DNA of 64,000 nucleotides from Adiantum capillus-veneris. Taxonomy: Eukaryota; Streptophyta; Polypodiopsida; Polypodiales; Pteridaceae. Shown here piece after piece: positions 1 to 10,818 of this stretch. Made by a program: the position numbers and the translations under genes. Numbering within the stretch: position 1 is the first letter of the stretch; each line of letters starts with the position of its first letter. The DNA is taken from contig CM043959.1 of assembly GCA_014529385.2 (NCBI GenBank), positions 61,765,753-61,829,752 of the forward strand, written 5' to 3'. The notes beneath the pieces were generated by a model. It made no database searches, was not told where the DNA came from, and worked only from the letters and a program-made list of their open reading frames with translations.

Positions 1-800
1 AACTAGTAGCAGTAATTGCACTTTATTCTCTTTGAATTTTTAGTCATCTCAATTTTTTTATTGAAACATGTAATTGATACTATTTTCTCTAATTACTCAT
101 TTATTTTTTAGGACACATATGACTAAATATAATTTTTTTGATTCAATATTCTCTCTATTTTCCGCGTGTGTAGGACGTTGACTGGGACGATCGTGGCCCT
201 CTGAACGGTCGTGAACGTGATCGGTGGCTCAAGGACAAACTCCCTTTTCCTTGTGCCAAGTGCAAGAGGGCAATCGCTCGCTTGAGATGCATTGAACTTG
301 AGCATGTGGAGAATGAAGGGCTTTGGCATCCTCAAAAAAGCACTCAAAGAGATGAGAGCTCCACTTACCCCTCACTTGAGGAGGTGCCCCATTGGTCTGT
401 GTTCGATGGTAGTGCGTCGACGTGCAAGGCCGAACGACAGAGACAAGAGCTATTGGACGAATTGGGCGCACCGCATGGTGATTCTTCCACTAGTTCTACT
501 TTGACAGCTCCTCCTTTGGCGTCTCAATCGCACTTTGAGGTAGAGGATGAGCACATGTTCGACACTTGAGGCTTCGGTTAGTAAGTGATGGTGTCAACCC
601 CTTCGGCACTAAGTCTAATTCATGAAGTACTTGGCCTGTGGTGATCGTCAACTACAATGGGAGACAACCAAGAAGGAAAATATACTTCTTTCCTTGCTTG
701 TGCCAGGGAAGTACAAAGTGTCAAATATTAACGTCTACCTCGAGTCCCTCATCAAGAAGTTATGGAGAGGCATCCCTGTTGTAGATGTCTCACTTGCAAG

Positions 801-825
801 GAGGGGGGGGGGGGGGGGGGGGGGT
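801..825. repeat. Poly-G run in the transposase pseudogene
   Basis: An almost pure run of G of about 20 bases directly after an AAGGA context, inside the coding remnant. Such runs are slippage-prone and also assembly-error-prone, so the exact length is unreliable. Confidence 0.9.
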
Positions 826-871
826 GTGAAGCCATTGTGAGAGGAATCCTTATGTGGACTAGGCACGACCT

Positions 872-1117
872 CAGGGGGTTCACTATGTGTAAAACTATCA
901 TATCACGTGCGTTCAAGACATATTTGTAAAACCCCTTATCTGTGAATTTTGTTAAGAATATAATGTACCCTTTTCTTTAAAAATCTGTAAGTTTTTTTCA
1001 AATTTGAAAAAATAATACCCTTTTGTATATATATTTATGTAAGTTTCAAGAACTTTATATACCCTTCTGTTGAACTCACGTGATAGGTTACATTTTTACT
1101 AGGTGACCTCCCCGGGT
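872..1117. mobile_element. MITE-M copy 1 (246 bp, Mutator-like)
   Basis: A non-coding insertion with inverted ends: the left end (CAGGGGGTTCACTATGTG, then ATCACGTGCGTTCAA) matches the reverse complement of the right end (CCCGGGGAGGTCACCTAG, then ATCACGTGAGTTCAA). It is flanked by a 9-bp near-duplication, GCACGACCT at 863-871 and GCACGACTA at 1118-1126. A 9-bp duplication is typical of Mutator-like elements. The interior is A/T-rich with no ORF. A second element of exactly the same length lies at 2428-2673. Confidence 0.75.
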
Positions 1118-2427
1118 GCACGACTATCCTAGGCTTGGAGAGATTTTTGGTATCTCCCTTCTCCTTCTCTCTCTATTCTCTCTCCCTTCAGTTTAAAGAT
1201 TCTCTCTAATGATATGATATGTATGCAGGGTTTTCCACATCGGGTCACAATGCATGTCCTACTTGCGGGCCATCATTGGTGGCAGAGAGGCCGTATCCCT
1301 TGCGCAAGGTAATCTATCCAAACAACCATCGTTTCTTAACCCAAGCTCATAGCAAGCACAAGGCTCCAACAAATGGGAAGACACCTCTAAAGCTCATGAT
1401 GGAAAACTAGGCAACCATTTGGGAAGAGCACTACAACAATAATCCAGCTCTGAGTACTCCACCAAAAGGTATGTCAAGGTATTCCATATTTTTAAGGCTT
1501 CCATATCGGAAGGACTCAAAAATACAACACCTCTTGGATCCCATGCACATATTTAAAAATGTAGCCCGCATCTTGTGGGACCATATTATTGGCAAGAAGG
1601 ACTCATTGGGGGCGAGAGAGGATTTGAGGGTCTTGAAACATCTCCCTGCCTCTGCTACCCCACGTCGTGTCCCCAATGGGAAGATCGTGCTCCCTAAAGC
1701 GTCATGGATGCTAGCCAAAGAAGAATTAGACAAAGTGAAGGGTACCATTGCATCTATTCGCACACCAACATGATACATGAGGTTCCTAAAGGGAGCTTTC
1801 ACAAAAGCAAAGAAAGGTGGAAGTGTTCAATTGTATGGGTTGAAGTCCCATGATTGGCAAAGATGCTTTATGTAATCTCCCTTTCTCTATTCTATATATT
1901 GTTTGTGTGTATGACTTTCTCTCACTTTCCCTTCCCCTAATATACATTGTAGTTCATTTTGCTAGTGAGTATGTCTATATGTTGGGACAAGAAAGTCAGG
2001 GATGCTATTTTTAAACTTGAAGAGCTAGTAAGGTACACCACAAAACTACACTCAGCTGCACTTTTTTTATGTATACAATAACCTCAACCTAGCACTTAGT
2101 GTATTCTTGTGTGTTTTCTTGCAGATTTGTGAGCTTCAAGGAAATTGAAATAGATGCTATCCTTGCTGCTCAAACACTTGCAACAAAAATTGTGTGTGTC
2201 ATTGAGGATGCATTTCGTCGATTGGTCGTTCTTAGTCAAAATCACCTCTTGGTTCACGTGGTGGAGGACTAGTGCACGCACGATGGATGTTCCTTTTAGA
2301 GAGGCTTTTAAAGACTCTCAAAGATTTTGTGTGGCTATGGTCTCAACCAGAGGCATGTATGGCTGAAGGGTGGATCATGCTAGAGGCATTTGTTTACATC
2401 TCAGAGTATTTGGCACAAGTTGATCCT

Positions 2428-2673
2428 CCGGGGATCACCATTCAATACCCCTCTATATAACTTGCGTTCATGGGGTATTAAGAAAACCCCTCTTTTAACA
2501 TGTCTAAATGAATAAAATGACCTCTTATTTTAGGAAAAATTTCCAAAATTGAATATAAAAACCCCTTGTTTTAATATATCTATTTTAAGTTGCCTAAAAG
2601 TTTTTGCATTTTAAAACCCCTCCTTTTGATCTCACGTTGTACATTAACATGATTACATAGTGCACCCCCCGAG
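2428..2673. mobile_element. MITE-M copy 2 (246 bp, Mutator-like)
   Basis: Same length and design as the element at 872-1117: a G/C-rich outer end (CCGGGGATCACC on the left, its inverted counterpart CACCCCCCGAG on the right), a CTTGCGTTCA / TGATCTCACGTT inverted block, and an A/T-rich core. Flanked by a perfect 10-bp duplication AGTTGATCCT at 2418-2427 and 2674-2683. Without it the DUF4218-like frame runs from EYLAQVDP, through one TGA, into WSDKEDARMT, which supports a clean insertion into the transposase gene. Confidence 0.8.
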
Positions 2674-3099
2674 AGTTGATCCTTGAATGCCTAGCATGTG
2701 GTCAGACAAGGAAGATGCAAGGATGACTTTACACATGCCAAGTGGAAAGGTAAATTATTTAACATGGATATGAATCTATTCGGAGTGGTCAATGACTTTT
2801 TTATTGTCAATGCAAAGGTTATGACCAAGTGGGTGGACTTGTGGACAATGGCAAAGGCAAGGCGTTTGAAAGAGAGAGAAGCATGGAAACAAGTACATGG
2901 AGAAGGAGGGCACCCCAGTGCCTAGAAACCTTGCATGTTTCCCATAGCTCATTAGTGCAGAGAGGATTCATGAGAGAATGACCGAAGCAAACGCCCATGG
3001 AAAAGACATCACCAACAAAGAATGGGAGGATATATGCACAAGGCTGCGTACAATGATAGTGATTAGTTTAGCTGTAATCAAGTGTAATCCCACATAGCT

Positions 3100-3961
3100 A
3101 ACTATTGTTCCATGTTTTCACATCTCTTTTTTTTAAACTTGAAAATTCCATATATTGTTCTTTAATTTTTATTAAGAGGAGGGAAACTACAAAGTTTGAG
3201 AGGGGGGGGAGGGGAAATGTTTAAGACAAAATTTGAGTTTAGGCGCTATATTTCTCTTTGGAAATAAACGCGGTAATATTAGTGGCAATATTAGAGGCAA
3301 TTTTTGCGATAATAGTTGCAAAAATAATCATGATAATATTTGAAATGCAAAAAAAAACCCCGCCCTCCTCTCTCTTCCCTCTCCGGTTGATTTTGAACCT
3401 TCTCTCTAAAAACATGGTAAAAGATCGCGGTAAACAATTAGGGATTTTCATAGTGGTAACACACGAAGACGATGATGGGATCTGAAGCTTGTGGCTCACT
3501 ACATCATTGACATGAGAAGCTAGGCTTTGAAAGAGGTGTTGTTGCTTCGAGCTTCCCTCTGTTGACCTCGGTGCTCGGATGGCCAATGGGATGAGGGAAA
3601 GCAAGTGCATTGCTCGGAAACAGATTGGGTAGCCCCCCATGACGTGATCCTCAGCCGAGTCCTCAACTAGCTGCATTCGCAAACACGGCCAATAGAAGAG
3701 ATGCCTGCATATGATCTTCATCGCCTCTCTTCTAGTGCACAAGCCGTACATGCATTGAACGATCGATAATCATCAATATGCCATGCACTTATTGGAAATG
3801 CTTTACAGTCTGATATGCATGGAGGGGTCCACATTGGTGGAGGTTTTGAAATTATAAATGTAAGGCAAGGGAAGCTAGAGCTAGAGAGTCCACCACCCAA
3901 CCACCCATTATATAAGCAAGCCCATGGCCCTTTGCCCTAGTTGGACTCCCTGTTCCACACC
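3100..3961. other. Non-coding stretch before element A1
   Basis: No convincing gene. Contains short imperfect repeats of the type GGCAATATTAG / GCGATAATAGTTG near 3270-3330, an A run followed by CCCCGCCCTCC near 3350, and a TATATAAG box-like motif near 3910 just before the first sequence shared with the A-family LTR. Open frames on either strand have biased composition and no recognisable domain. Confidence 0.5.
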
Positions 3962-4669
3962 GTGCCAGGTGTGCGTATGGATGCAGCAGGGTGACAACTA
4001 TGCACTGCGAGGTTAGTTTTTGGCCTGTTCGGGGTCCGTTTGAGGTCATCTAAAAGGCCAAGGGTGCCCAAATAATAAAGGTAAGTGTGGGAACTGAAAA
4101 AACTAAGAGAAGATCAGAGAAAACGTGGAGAAGAGAGGAGGAACAGCCGCAGGTGTGTTTTTGCTCATTTTGGAGCTTGTTTTGGCTGTAAACTGCTCAT
4201 CCGAGGTCGGATTTGAGCACTTTGACATTGTAGACTGGGGTTTTGGTCCGTTCCGGACGCGATGGCGCTGTCCATTTTGCCAAATTCCTCACTCTTTTTT
4301 TGCTGTTTTTCTGTGTAAGTTTCTCCTATGAGCGGAGTTTCTGCTCTAGTTTGTGATTGTATCTGGCTTATTTTACCCATACTGTGTAAACTATTTGCTC
4401 CATTGGTATTGGGCTGAGATTCATTGTATCTAAACATCAGAAATTCTCCTCTTTTGAGCTGAGTTTTTTGGGTGTGTGTGTGTGTGTGTTTGTGTGGAGT
4501 GGGCAAGTGGATAGTCTCTCTCCTCTCACTCCATAGGTGTGTTCCCTGTCTCGGCTAGGTGTGTTGTGTAAGCCGAGTGGTGCCCCATAGTGTGTGTGTT
4601 TGTGTATCCTTCCAAGAGTGTTTGTCGGGTAGTTATAGAGGTTCTATGTGTGTTTTCATCCCGCTCACA
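3962..4669 (+). repeat. A1 5' LTR, left-truncated
   Basis: Aligns with positions from about 11,676 to 12,378 of the 3' LTR, starting at GTGCCAGGTGTGCGTATGG and ending at CATCCCGCTCACA. The first roughly 430 bp of the LTR, including its TG start, are missing. Contains a (GT)n tract near 4474-4496. The primer site follows six bases downstream. Confidence 0.88.
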
Positions 4670-4675
4670 TTCTTT

Positions 4676-4695
4676 TGGCGACCCCACGGAGGATC
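4676..4695 (+). other. A1 primer binding site
   Basis: TGGCGACCCCACGGAGGATC lies just after the LTR end. It begins TGGCG, as plant tRNA 3' complements do; it partly resembles the TGGCGACTCC... type used with tRNA-Lys, but the match past the first eleven bases is weak, so the primer tRNA is not assigned. The A2 copy has TGGCGCCCCCACGGAGGATC at the same place. Confidence 0.65.
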
Positions 4696-5701
4696 TTCTT
4701 CGAGTACCTTCTGCTTCGAGCTTCAAGCTTCAAGATACAGGTTACAGGTTACAGGGACAGGTACATGTGATTTACATAGGTACAGGTAGCTGGAGTACAG
4801 TGATATAATAGCAGTGATGTCACTTGCAGTTGTTGTGGGTATGCATCACTTGGCGCCTATTTGAGCGCATTGTCTGCTGGATTGTACGTTTCTTGTGGAA
4901 ACTGCCATTGTACGCATTTGTGGAGCCATAATTGGTTTTATTTGGCAGTCCCAGCCATTTCTGAGACTTGGTCTGGAAGATAGTCATTTCTCAGACTTGA
5001 CTATACGCGATTTGCATTATCCTTTGTGTGAGGGTCGATAGTGTGAGGTTTTTATTGAGCTGGGGGATTCTCAAATGTAGAGATCCTTTCGGTGATACAG
5101 GTAGCTGGAGCACCCTTTTTGTGACCTTGCCATAGGCTATGTACTAGTGAGTCCTACTTGATGCTCGAGTTCTATTGTTGGCAGTTTATGCATACATATA
5201 CAGTCTATATTTTGGGTTCCTACTGCTCTACTTATGGGGAAACTCTGTCAAAATTTTTCCAATTTATGATGGCTGGTTTCTTGGTCTTTTGAGCCATTTA
5301 TGCTGTTATGCTGCTGAAATTTTGGCAAAATCAGAGGTTAAATCAGGTGTGCCTTCTTGGGAGTTTCATGGTTGGCTTTAATGGATGATCAAAATGGCCC
5401 TCAATTCACTCCATTTCATTTAACTCAAAGAATCCAGATAAATGTTCATGTGTCCAGGAAGATTTTTTTTCAGCAGCCCATAGTCTTTATGTTCGGGCCA
5501 AGAAGATTACGAGAGATCTTGGAATGTCCTTTGCCTGTTGTAATTCCCATGATCAACTATGAAAACTCATTTGATATGCATGTGTTTGTCCTTATCTAAA
5601 GTTGAGCTCCATTGAAGTTTCTGGGGATTGGGTAGTCAAAAGTTTTGGGTTCTTGCACGTGTGTTCAAAGGGGTTCTCAAAGCATTGAAACTTGGGTAGC
5701 C
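4696..5701 (+). other. A1 untranslated leader
   Basis: About 1 kb between primer site and gag. Holds short direct repeats built on TACAGG / ACAGGTA at about 4735-4800 and again near 5095 (ATACAGGTAGCTGGAG). The same leader is found inverted in A2 (about 40,740-41,749). Long leaders of this sort commonly carry packaging and translation signals; none can be identified here. No coding frame shared by both copies was recognised. Confidence 0.6.
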
Positions 5702-6724
5702 ATGGATTTCTCTTATCCGGAGTTTCATGGAAGAAGTGATGAAGATGTGGAAGAATTTTTGGAAAAGATGGAGATTGCCTACATTAGCAACCAGATTCAT
5801 GACCCTGCGCAGATGTTACGTCTTCTCCAAATTTGTTTGAAGAGTGATGCACGAGTTTGGTCCAAAGCTTTTGAAGAGGAGTTGCGTGTGGCTGATCCAC
5901 CCGTAAGATTAAGTTGGGAGAATCCAAGGCATGGATTGGAAGTGGAGTTTGTGAAGATAGAAGATCCTGACAAAGTGTGGCAAGAAGTACAAGGTTTGGT
6001 GCAGAAGGAAGGTGAGCCAGTAGATGCGTACATACTTAAGTTTTCATTGGCATGGGAGCGAATGTGCAAGGCCTTAGCACCACAGGTACCCCCGCCTGAC
6101 AAGATGAAGAAGGACAGGTTCTTGGCTGGTCTTTGGGAGAATATACGTTGGAGAGTGGAGCTAAAGAAGCCTAGGACATATGAAGATGCACTAGAGGTAG
6201 CAGGGAACAAAGAGTGGAAGTTGAGGAAAATGAGCCAGTTAGGGGTGGAGTCTTTGCCCATGAGGTATGAATTTCAGCCTGTAGAGTCTTTATAAGGTCG
6301 CATGTCAGGGGTTCATCATGAACCAGTGGTTCCTGTTACTACTCAGGTTATGCCAGCAGTGGTCACTACATCGGTGCAAGATGATGGGCTAAGGCAAGAC
6401 ATGAGGCAAGTGGTAGATTTGATGAAGAATCTTAGCCTGAACATGCTAGGTCAAGTGGGAAATAATCGAGGTCGAGGGAGGTATGCAAATCAGCCAGGAG
6501 GTGAAGAAAGACCTAGGAATGGTGTTGGAAAAAGCAATGGTAGGTACTGGAGGCAGACGCCCACATGTTATAATTGTGGAGAGTTGGGTCACATCAGCCC
6601 GCAATGTGATAAGACACCAAGGATGGGGGGAGACATGTATCCATTGCCAAGACAGGTGCTAACTAGGTCAAATGATTATGGCATCGAAATTAAGGGAGAC
6701 GAAGGAACCAGTGGACTGACCTAG
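5702..6724 (+). pseudogene. A1 gag (capsid and CCHC nucleocapsid)
   Basis: Encodes the particle protein that packages element RNA in the cytoplasm. The start at 5702 gives MDFSYPEFHGRSDEDVEEFL, a typical gypsy capsid opening; the frame is open further upstream to 5645, but this ATG matches the A2 copy. The capsid core has the WENPRHGLEVEF and QVPPPDKMKKDRFLAGL stretches. A CCHC zinc knuckle CYNCGELGHISPQC lies at 6566-6607. A TAA at 6293 splits the frame where A2 has CAA, and TAG ends it at 6722 where A2 also has CAA. The product is therefore broken in two. Confidence 0.85.
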
Positions 6725-6745
6725 GAGGAAAAGGGAAAGACAAAA

Positions 6746-7482
6746 GTGCTAAGTGTAGTCACTTTGGAGAAGGCATCAAAGCTAGAGGATACATTAGTGA
6801 TGCCTATTGGGAAGAGGACCACAGAGGATAAGGAAGGAAGAAGTGCCCCCGGTCCTAGTAAGAAGAAAGGAAAGAGCTATGAAGGCGAGGATGTCAAGGC
6901 CAAGAGGAAAAGAAGAGCTCGTCGAAAGTTTCATGTTTCAGATTTTCCACTAGGGGATGGGAAATCAAGCTATGATTTGAAGGAGGATCTGACAAGCAGG
7001 AAGGAAGATGCTACTTTTGGGCAGCTTATATGGTGCCTAAGCTAAAGTGACAGTGGAAGAGGATGGTTAACCCAATGGAGAAAGAGCCAGAGAGAGGTTC
7101 AGTAAAGGTGTTGGCAATGGATGAGCTACGAGACATTTGTCCAATAGTAGATGTGTGGCATAAAATATGTGTCATAACACACTCATGCGTTGAGAAGATG
7201 GGTCTCACAGTGGCTAGGGTGTCAGGTTTTCGGATCAGATTAGCAAACCATCAAAAAGTAAAATGCTTGGGTGTTGTAAAGAGCTTATAAGTGGAGGCAT
7301 ATGATGCAAAGGCAGTGGTTGATTTTCATGTGATGCCAACAGGGTTGGGAGCATATCCTATTATACTGGGCGGACCATGGTTACATGCAGTGGGAGCTAT
7401 TCAAGATTGGCGACATGGTACGATTAGCCTCTATGGAAAGACAGGTACCAAGAAGCTTTATAATATGGACACAAGGAAATGA
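6746..7482 (+). pseudogene. A1 protease region, active site deleted
   Basis: Linker and retropepsin-like aspartic protease that would cut Gag-Pol. A basic linker (KRKRRARRKF) is followed by ICVITHSCVEKMGLTVA and AYPIILGGPWLHAVGA, the latter being the C-terminal protease motif near 7350-7400. Compared with A2, about 45 bp are missing at 7163 between VDVWHK and ICVITH, exactly where the catalytic D(N)SGA loop should be. Further stops at 7288 and 7481 and frame changes make it non-functional. Confidence 0.8.
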
Positions 7483-8478
7483 TTAGAGGAGCTTTATGAA
7501 GATGAGGATGAGTCTAGTGATGAAGACTCTTCCACGGTGACAAATGAGGATAGTGATAGCACTACCAGCAGTGATGAGGATGATGATGTTGCATTTCTTT
7601 TGATGGACAAAGAAATACAGGAGTTTGGTTTAGTTGCATTTGCGAATGAGGTTGAAGATGAAAGTGAAGGGCCTTATGAAGTGATTGAAGGGCTGATGCA
7701 AACCAAGGTTGAGTTGTCAAAGAAGCAGGAATTGATGACACAAATGATCAGTGGAGACCTCTCAGCTATGGAGAAGGATATATATTTGCACATGCTGGCT
7801 AGTTTTCCTGATTCGTTCATTACTTCATATGAAGAGATCAGAGGGTTCAAGGGCGAAGAGATGCATATAGAGCTGAAAGAAGGTGCTAAGCCAGTGCGGC
7901 AAAGGCTAAGAAGGATGGGTCAAGAGAAAATGGAAGCCTTGCGAGAAGAGGTGGACAAGTTGTTGAAGACAGGGTTCGTAGTCCCTGTGGAGACCACAGA
8001 ATGGGTGAGTCCAGTAGTAGTCACTCCAAAGAAGGATGGGAAGTGGAGGATTTGTGTAGATTTTAAGCCCTTAAACGTAGCCACTAAGAAGAACCCATAT
8101 CCTCTTCCATTCATCGATCAGATCTTGGATTCAGTGGAAGGTTATGAGAGGTACAGTGTGTGTGATGGTTTTTCAGGCTATTTTCAATTGAAGATTGCTC
8201 TTAAAGACTTCACAAAGACCACTTTTATTACGCCATGGGGCTGTTATTGCTACACAATATTGCCATTTGGGTTGTCAAATGGACCTTCCTTCTATCAAGA
8301 GAGAGCGAATTGGGTGTATTAACCATTCATTCGTAGTTGTGTTAAAGCTTTTATGGATGACTTCTGTGTTTATAGCAGGAGGGCTGAACACCATGAGAAG
8401 CTGCAGATGGTATTGGCTCGATATGATGAATGTGGAGGACAACTAAATCCAAAGAAATGTCATCTAGCATAGCCAAGG
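7483..8478 (+). pseudogene. A1 reverse transcriptase
   Basis: Would copy element RNA into DNA. Acidic linker, then the RT domain: VVPVETTEWVSPVVVTPKKD, KWRICVDFKPLNVATKKNPY, YSVCDGFSGYFQLKIA and TILPFGLSNGPSFYQE. The catalytic FMDD box is at 8350-8361, shifted out of the main frame after about 8322. A stop at about 8471 precedes the connection domain. The fingers, palm and thumb order is normal for Ty3/gypsy. Frame breaks only; the aspartates of the palm motifs are still encoded. Confidence 0.88.
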
Positions 8479-8948
8479 GTGAAGTTATTGGGCCACATGG
8501 TGTCAGAAAATGGCATTGAGGTTGATCCAGACAAGGTTAAGTCTATTATTCTTCTTCCATCACCTACGAGTACGAAGCAATTGGCAACCTTTATACACAA
8601 AGTGAAGTACATGGCAAGGTTTATTCCATTGTCTTCTCAGATTCTTTATCCATTACAACAAGTGGCAAAGCATGATCCATTGCAATGGGATGACAAGTGT
8701 GAAGAAGTGTTTCAAGAGGTGAAAGAGGTGTTAGGGGGGTTGTCACCATGCAGGCTCCTGATTGGGAGAAAGTGTTTTATGTAAATCCATCAGTAGGGGA
8801 TGATGCCATTGGAGCCATGCTATTGCAAAAGGGGAAGGGCAGCCACTATATGAGGCCAGTGTATTGTGCAAGCCGAGTGAAGTTGGTAGCTGAAAGAAAG
8901 TTCTCGGAAGTAGAGCTAGTGATGGCCAGTGTAATATTTGCTTGTTGA
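8479..8948 (+). pseudogene. A1 RT connection and partial RNase H
   Basis: Begins LLGHMVSENGIEVDPDKV, the standard gypsy thumb and connection motif, then YMARFIPLSSQILYPLQQ. A frame change near 8750 leads into FYVNPSVGDDAIGAMLLQ, the first RNase H block, where the usual DAS is NPS and the first catalytic Asp is not evident. It ends shortly after FSEVELVMASVIFAC at a stop. The rest of RNase H, the zinc-binding N-terminus of integrase and the integrase core are absent: sequence jumps to late integrase at about 9007. Confidence 0.8.
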
Positions 8949-9006
8949 CGATTTCGTCATTACTTGCTACCACGACCTTTTGTTTTCTTGACGAGTTATG
9001 CCTTAG

Positions 9007-9264
9007 TTGGTACAGATTCTTTTGAAAGTGACAGAGCACCAAGGAAAGAATTGGGATTTGGAATTGCCTAGTGCATTATGGGCTTACCGTACTTCGGTGA
9101 AGACGGGTACTGGGTTTACTCCATTTCATTTGGTGTATGGAAAGGAGGCACTATTGCCTGTGGAGGTAGAGTTGCCTGTGGTCAAGATGTTAGAGAAGTT
9201 GCTTGGGCCGCCTAGTGATGCATTCAAAGAGAGGCTCTTGCAGTTACAAGAGGTCCAGTTGGAT
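9007..9264 (+). pseudogene. A1 integrase, late core fragment
   Basis: GKNWDLELPSALWAYRTSVK, FTPFHLVYGKEALLPVEVEL and RLLQLQEVQLD are the end of a gypsy integrase core and the linker after it. The DDE catalytic residues lie in the deleted part. The frame is cut after Gln-Leu-Asp by the insertion that starts at about 9265 and resumes at 10,819 with Asp-Glu-Arg-Ile. Confidence 0.82.
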
Positions 9265-9474
9265 AGTGACGGGAGCAAAGCGAACCTCGAACCCCCGACC
9301 GCCTCTAAAACACCGAGGACCGAATGGAGCTCCTCGAGCCTATCATGGTAAAGCAAACAGGGGCACCACCTAGCTTCAGCGGCTAGGACGCAAACAACAC
9401 ACCACCATAACAAATTTTTCATCCAAGAGAGATGGATGCTTGGGAGTAATGATGAAGAGGAAAGGGAATGAGAT

Positions 9475-9510
<36 letters not shown>

Positions 9511-10816
9511 TAACGTCTTAGTACTTAGGCATCACAAAAGGATGGCGAATCCGTACACCCTTCACACATACACAAGCTCACTCCAAACACAAGATTAGGT
9601 GGCGATTCCGCACACCTCACATGGGAAAAACATTGCAAGAAAAAATACTCACAAAAACTCAAGCTTTATTTAGAGAATAAGGCGATGAAATGGGGAGCAT
9701 AGGGTAGGGGAATGAGAAGGGAGAGAGTGGTAGAGCACATGGCGGATAGGTGGGAGTTGATGGAGAAGACTCGCACGAGGGTTATGGCCATCATTCTTCA
9801 TTTAGTTGCCCTTCATCTTCCATAGCCCAAGGGTGTAGAGGTCATGCTCAAGACGAGCATGGTGATTGCGGTGATGGTGATGGTGTGGGTGTGTGTGTGT
9901 GCACTAGGCACACACAATGCATAGTGTGTTCTTTGGTGATATTGTGTGTGTATTTAGTGTGATGGTGACCCCTCTTTATATAGGGGAGGAGGGGGGAGTA
10001 ATTCTAGAATTTAGAAATGAAGAAATCATTATCTATATAGGCCATGTGACTGTGGGCCCCACTTGTCTGGCTGTGTGTATATGTGCCAGAAGAGCTGTCT
10101 CATGAGAGAGAGACTAAGAGAGAGAGATGGGTTGATGAAAAAAAGTGAGAGGTGACATGGAGAATTAAGTAATTACAAGAGGGGAGAAAGGGGAGTGTGT
10201 TCAGAGGTGAATCTGTGTGCAGATGTGTGTGAACACAAGAAAAATCAGGTAACCACTGGGTGGGGATGGGTCTGTGGGCACCTTTTTCAGTGAAACTGAG
10301 TGTGTGTGAGTGTGGGGAAGGTTATTTAGCTACAAGACAAGAGATATGGCGCCCTTTAGAGAGAGAGGGGGGTATTTGGGTCATGGGATATGATAGAAGA
10401 GAGAAAGAGGGGGTGGGGTATACTATTTTGGAAGATAGGGTAAGTTGCATGTGAGTTAGGGTGCATTATTGGTGAGTTATAATGCATTATTGGTGAGAGG
10501 TTGGGTAGCTTGAGGGGAGAGAGAAAGGAGAAAGGACAAGGGGAAGAGAGAGGGGGTTGACCTTTCAAGTGGAGGAGAGGAAAAGGGACACACGGAGGGG
10601 CAACAGTGAAGAAAAAGGAGGCAAGGTGGGGATGGGCTACCCCGCAGGCATGAGGTGGCCTATTTTACCTTTCTTCTATATTTACATAATCATACTTTAT
10701 TTTTTCTTACTTTTTCCAATTCCTTTTATCACTCCCTCCCTAAGAGGGGGTTTTCATGGGGTGGGGATGAGAGAAGAGGGGTATGGGAGCTTGGCTTGTG
10801 AAAACCCCCCATCATT
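9265..10816. mobile_element. 1.5-kb insertion in A1 integrase, possibly a solo LTR
   Basis: Splits the integrase frame, which resumes exactly on the far side. The flanks TTGGAT (9259-9264) and TTAGGAT (10,815-10,821) share GGAT, a possible short target duplication. The insert has no recognisable coding domain. It contains a (AG)16 microsatellite at 9476-9507, purine-rich tracts at 10,340-10,560, and CTCTTTATATAGGGGAGG near 9972-9990, which looks like a TATA box in a U3 region. A solo LTR or non-autonomous element fits; terminal TG...CA is only weakly supported. Confidence 0.6.
9476..9507. repeat. (AG)n microsatellite
   Basis: About 16 uninterrupted AG units within the insertion that splits the A1 integrase. 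Confidence 0.95.
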
Positions 10817-10818
10817 AG

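Larger units (their letters stand above)
173..3050 (+). pseudogene. CACTA (En/Spm) tnp2-like transposase, decayed, with introns and MITE insertions
   Basis: Would encode the transposase that cuts and moves CACTA elements in the nucleus. Recognised from tnp2 and DUF4218 hallmarks in order: an INVYLESLIKKLW stretch near 735-775; YAGFSTSGHNACPTCGPS at 1221-1275 (tnp2 block with a CxxC pair); LDPMHIFKNVARILWDH near 1537-1590; LKSHDWQRCF near 1840-1870; and a DUF4218-like stretch from about 2272 (ARWMFLLERLLKTLK, then EYLAQVDP). Pieces lie in several frames. Intron-like gaps end in pyrimidine-rich tracts plus AG near 172, 1228 and 2125. The segment 173-570 is coding-like (a CxxC near 250-260) but I do not recognise its domain. 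Two MITEs and a G run interrupt it. No CACTA termini were identified, so element borders are unknown. Sure of the family, unsure of exon limits. Confidence 0.8.

Noticed and set aside
173-3050. Functional CACTA transposase gene
   Set aside because: Stops, frame changes, a G run and two MITEs interrupt it; no CACTA termini found.
3239-3751. 170-codon minus-strand open frame as a gene
   Set aside because: Composition follows repeats and low-complexity sequence; no domain, no context.
4165-4506. Conserved open frames in the A-family LTR (also seen at 11,877-12,149 and near 42,200)
   Set aside because: They recur only because the LTR recurs; they lie over promoter and GT-repeat sequence and have no domain.
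9265-9345. tRNA-derived SINE at the left end of the integrase insertion (GGGGTTCGAGGTTCGC on the minus strand looks like a B box)
   Set aside because: No A box at the right distance and no A/T tail; insertion length is far above SINE size.
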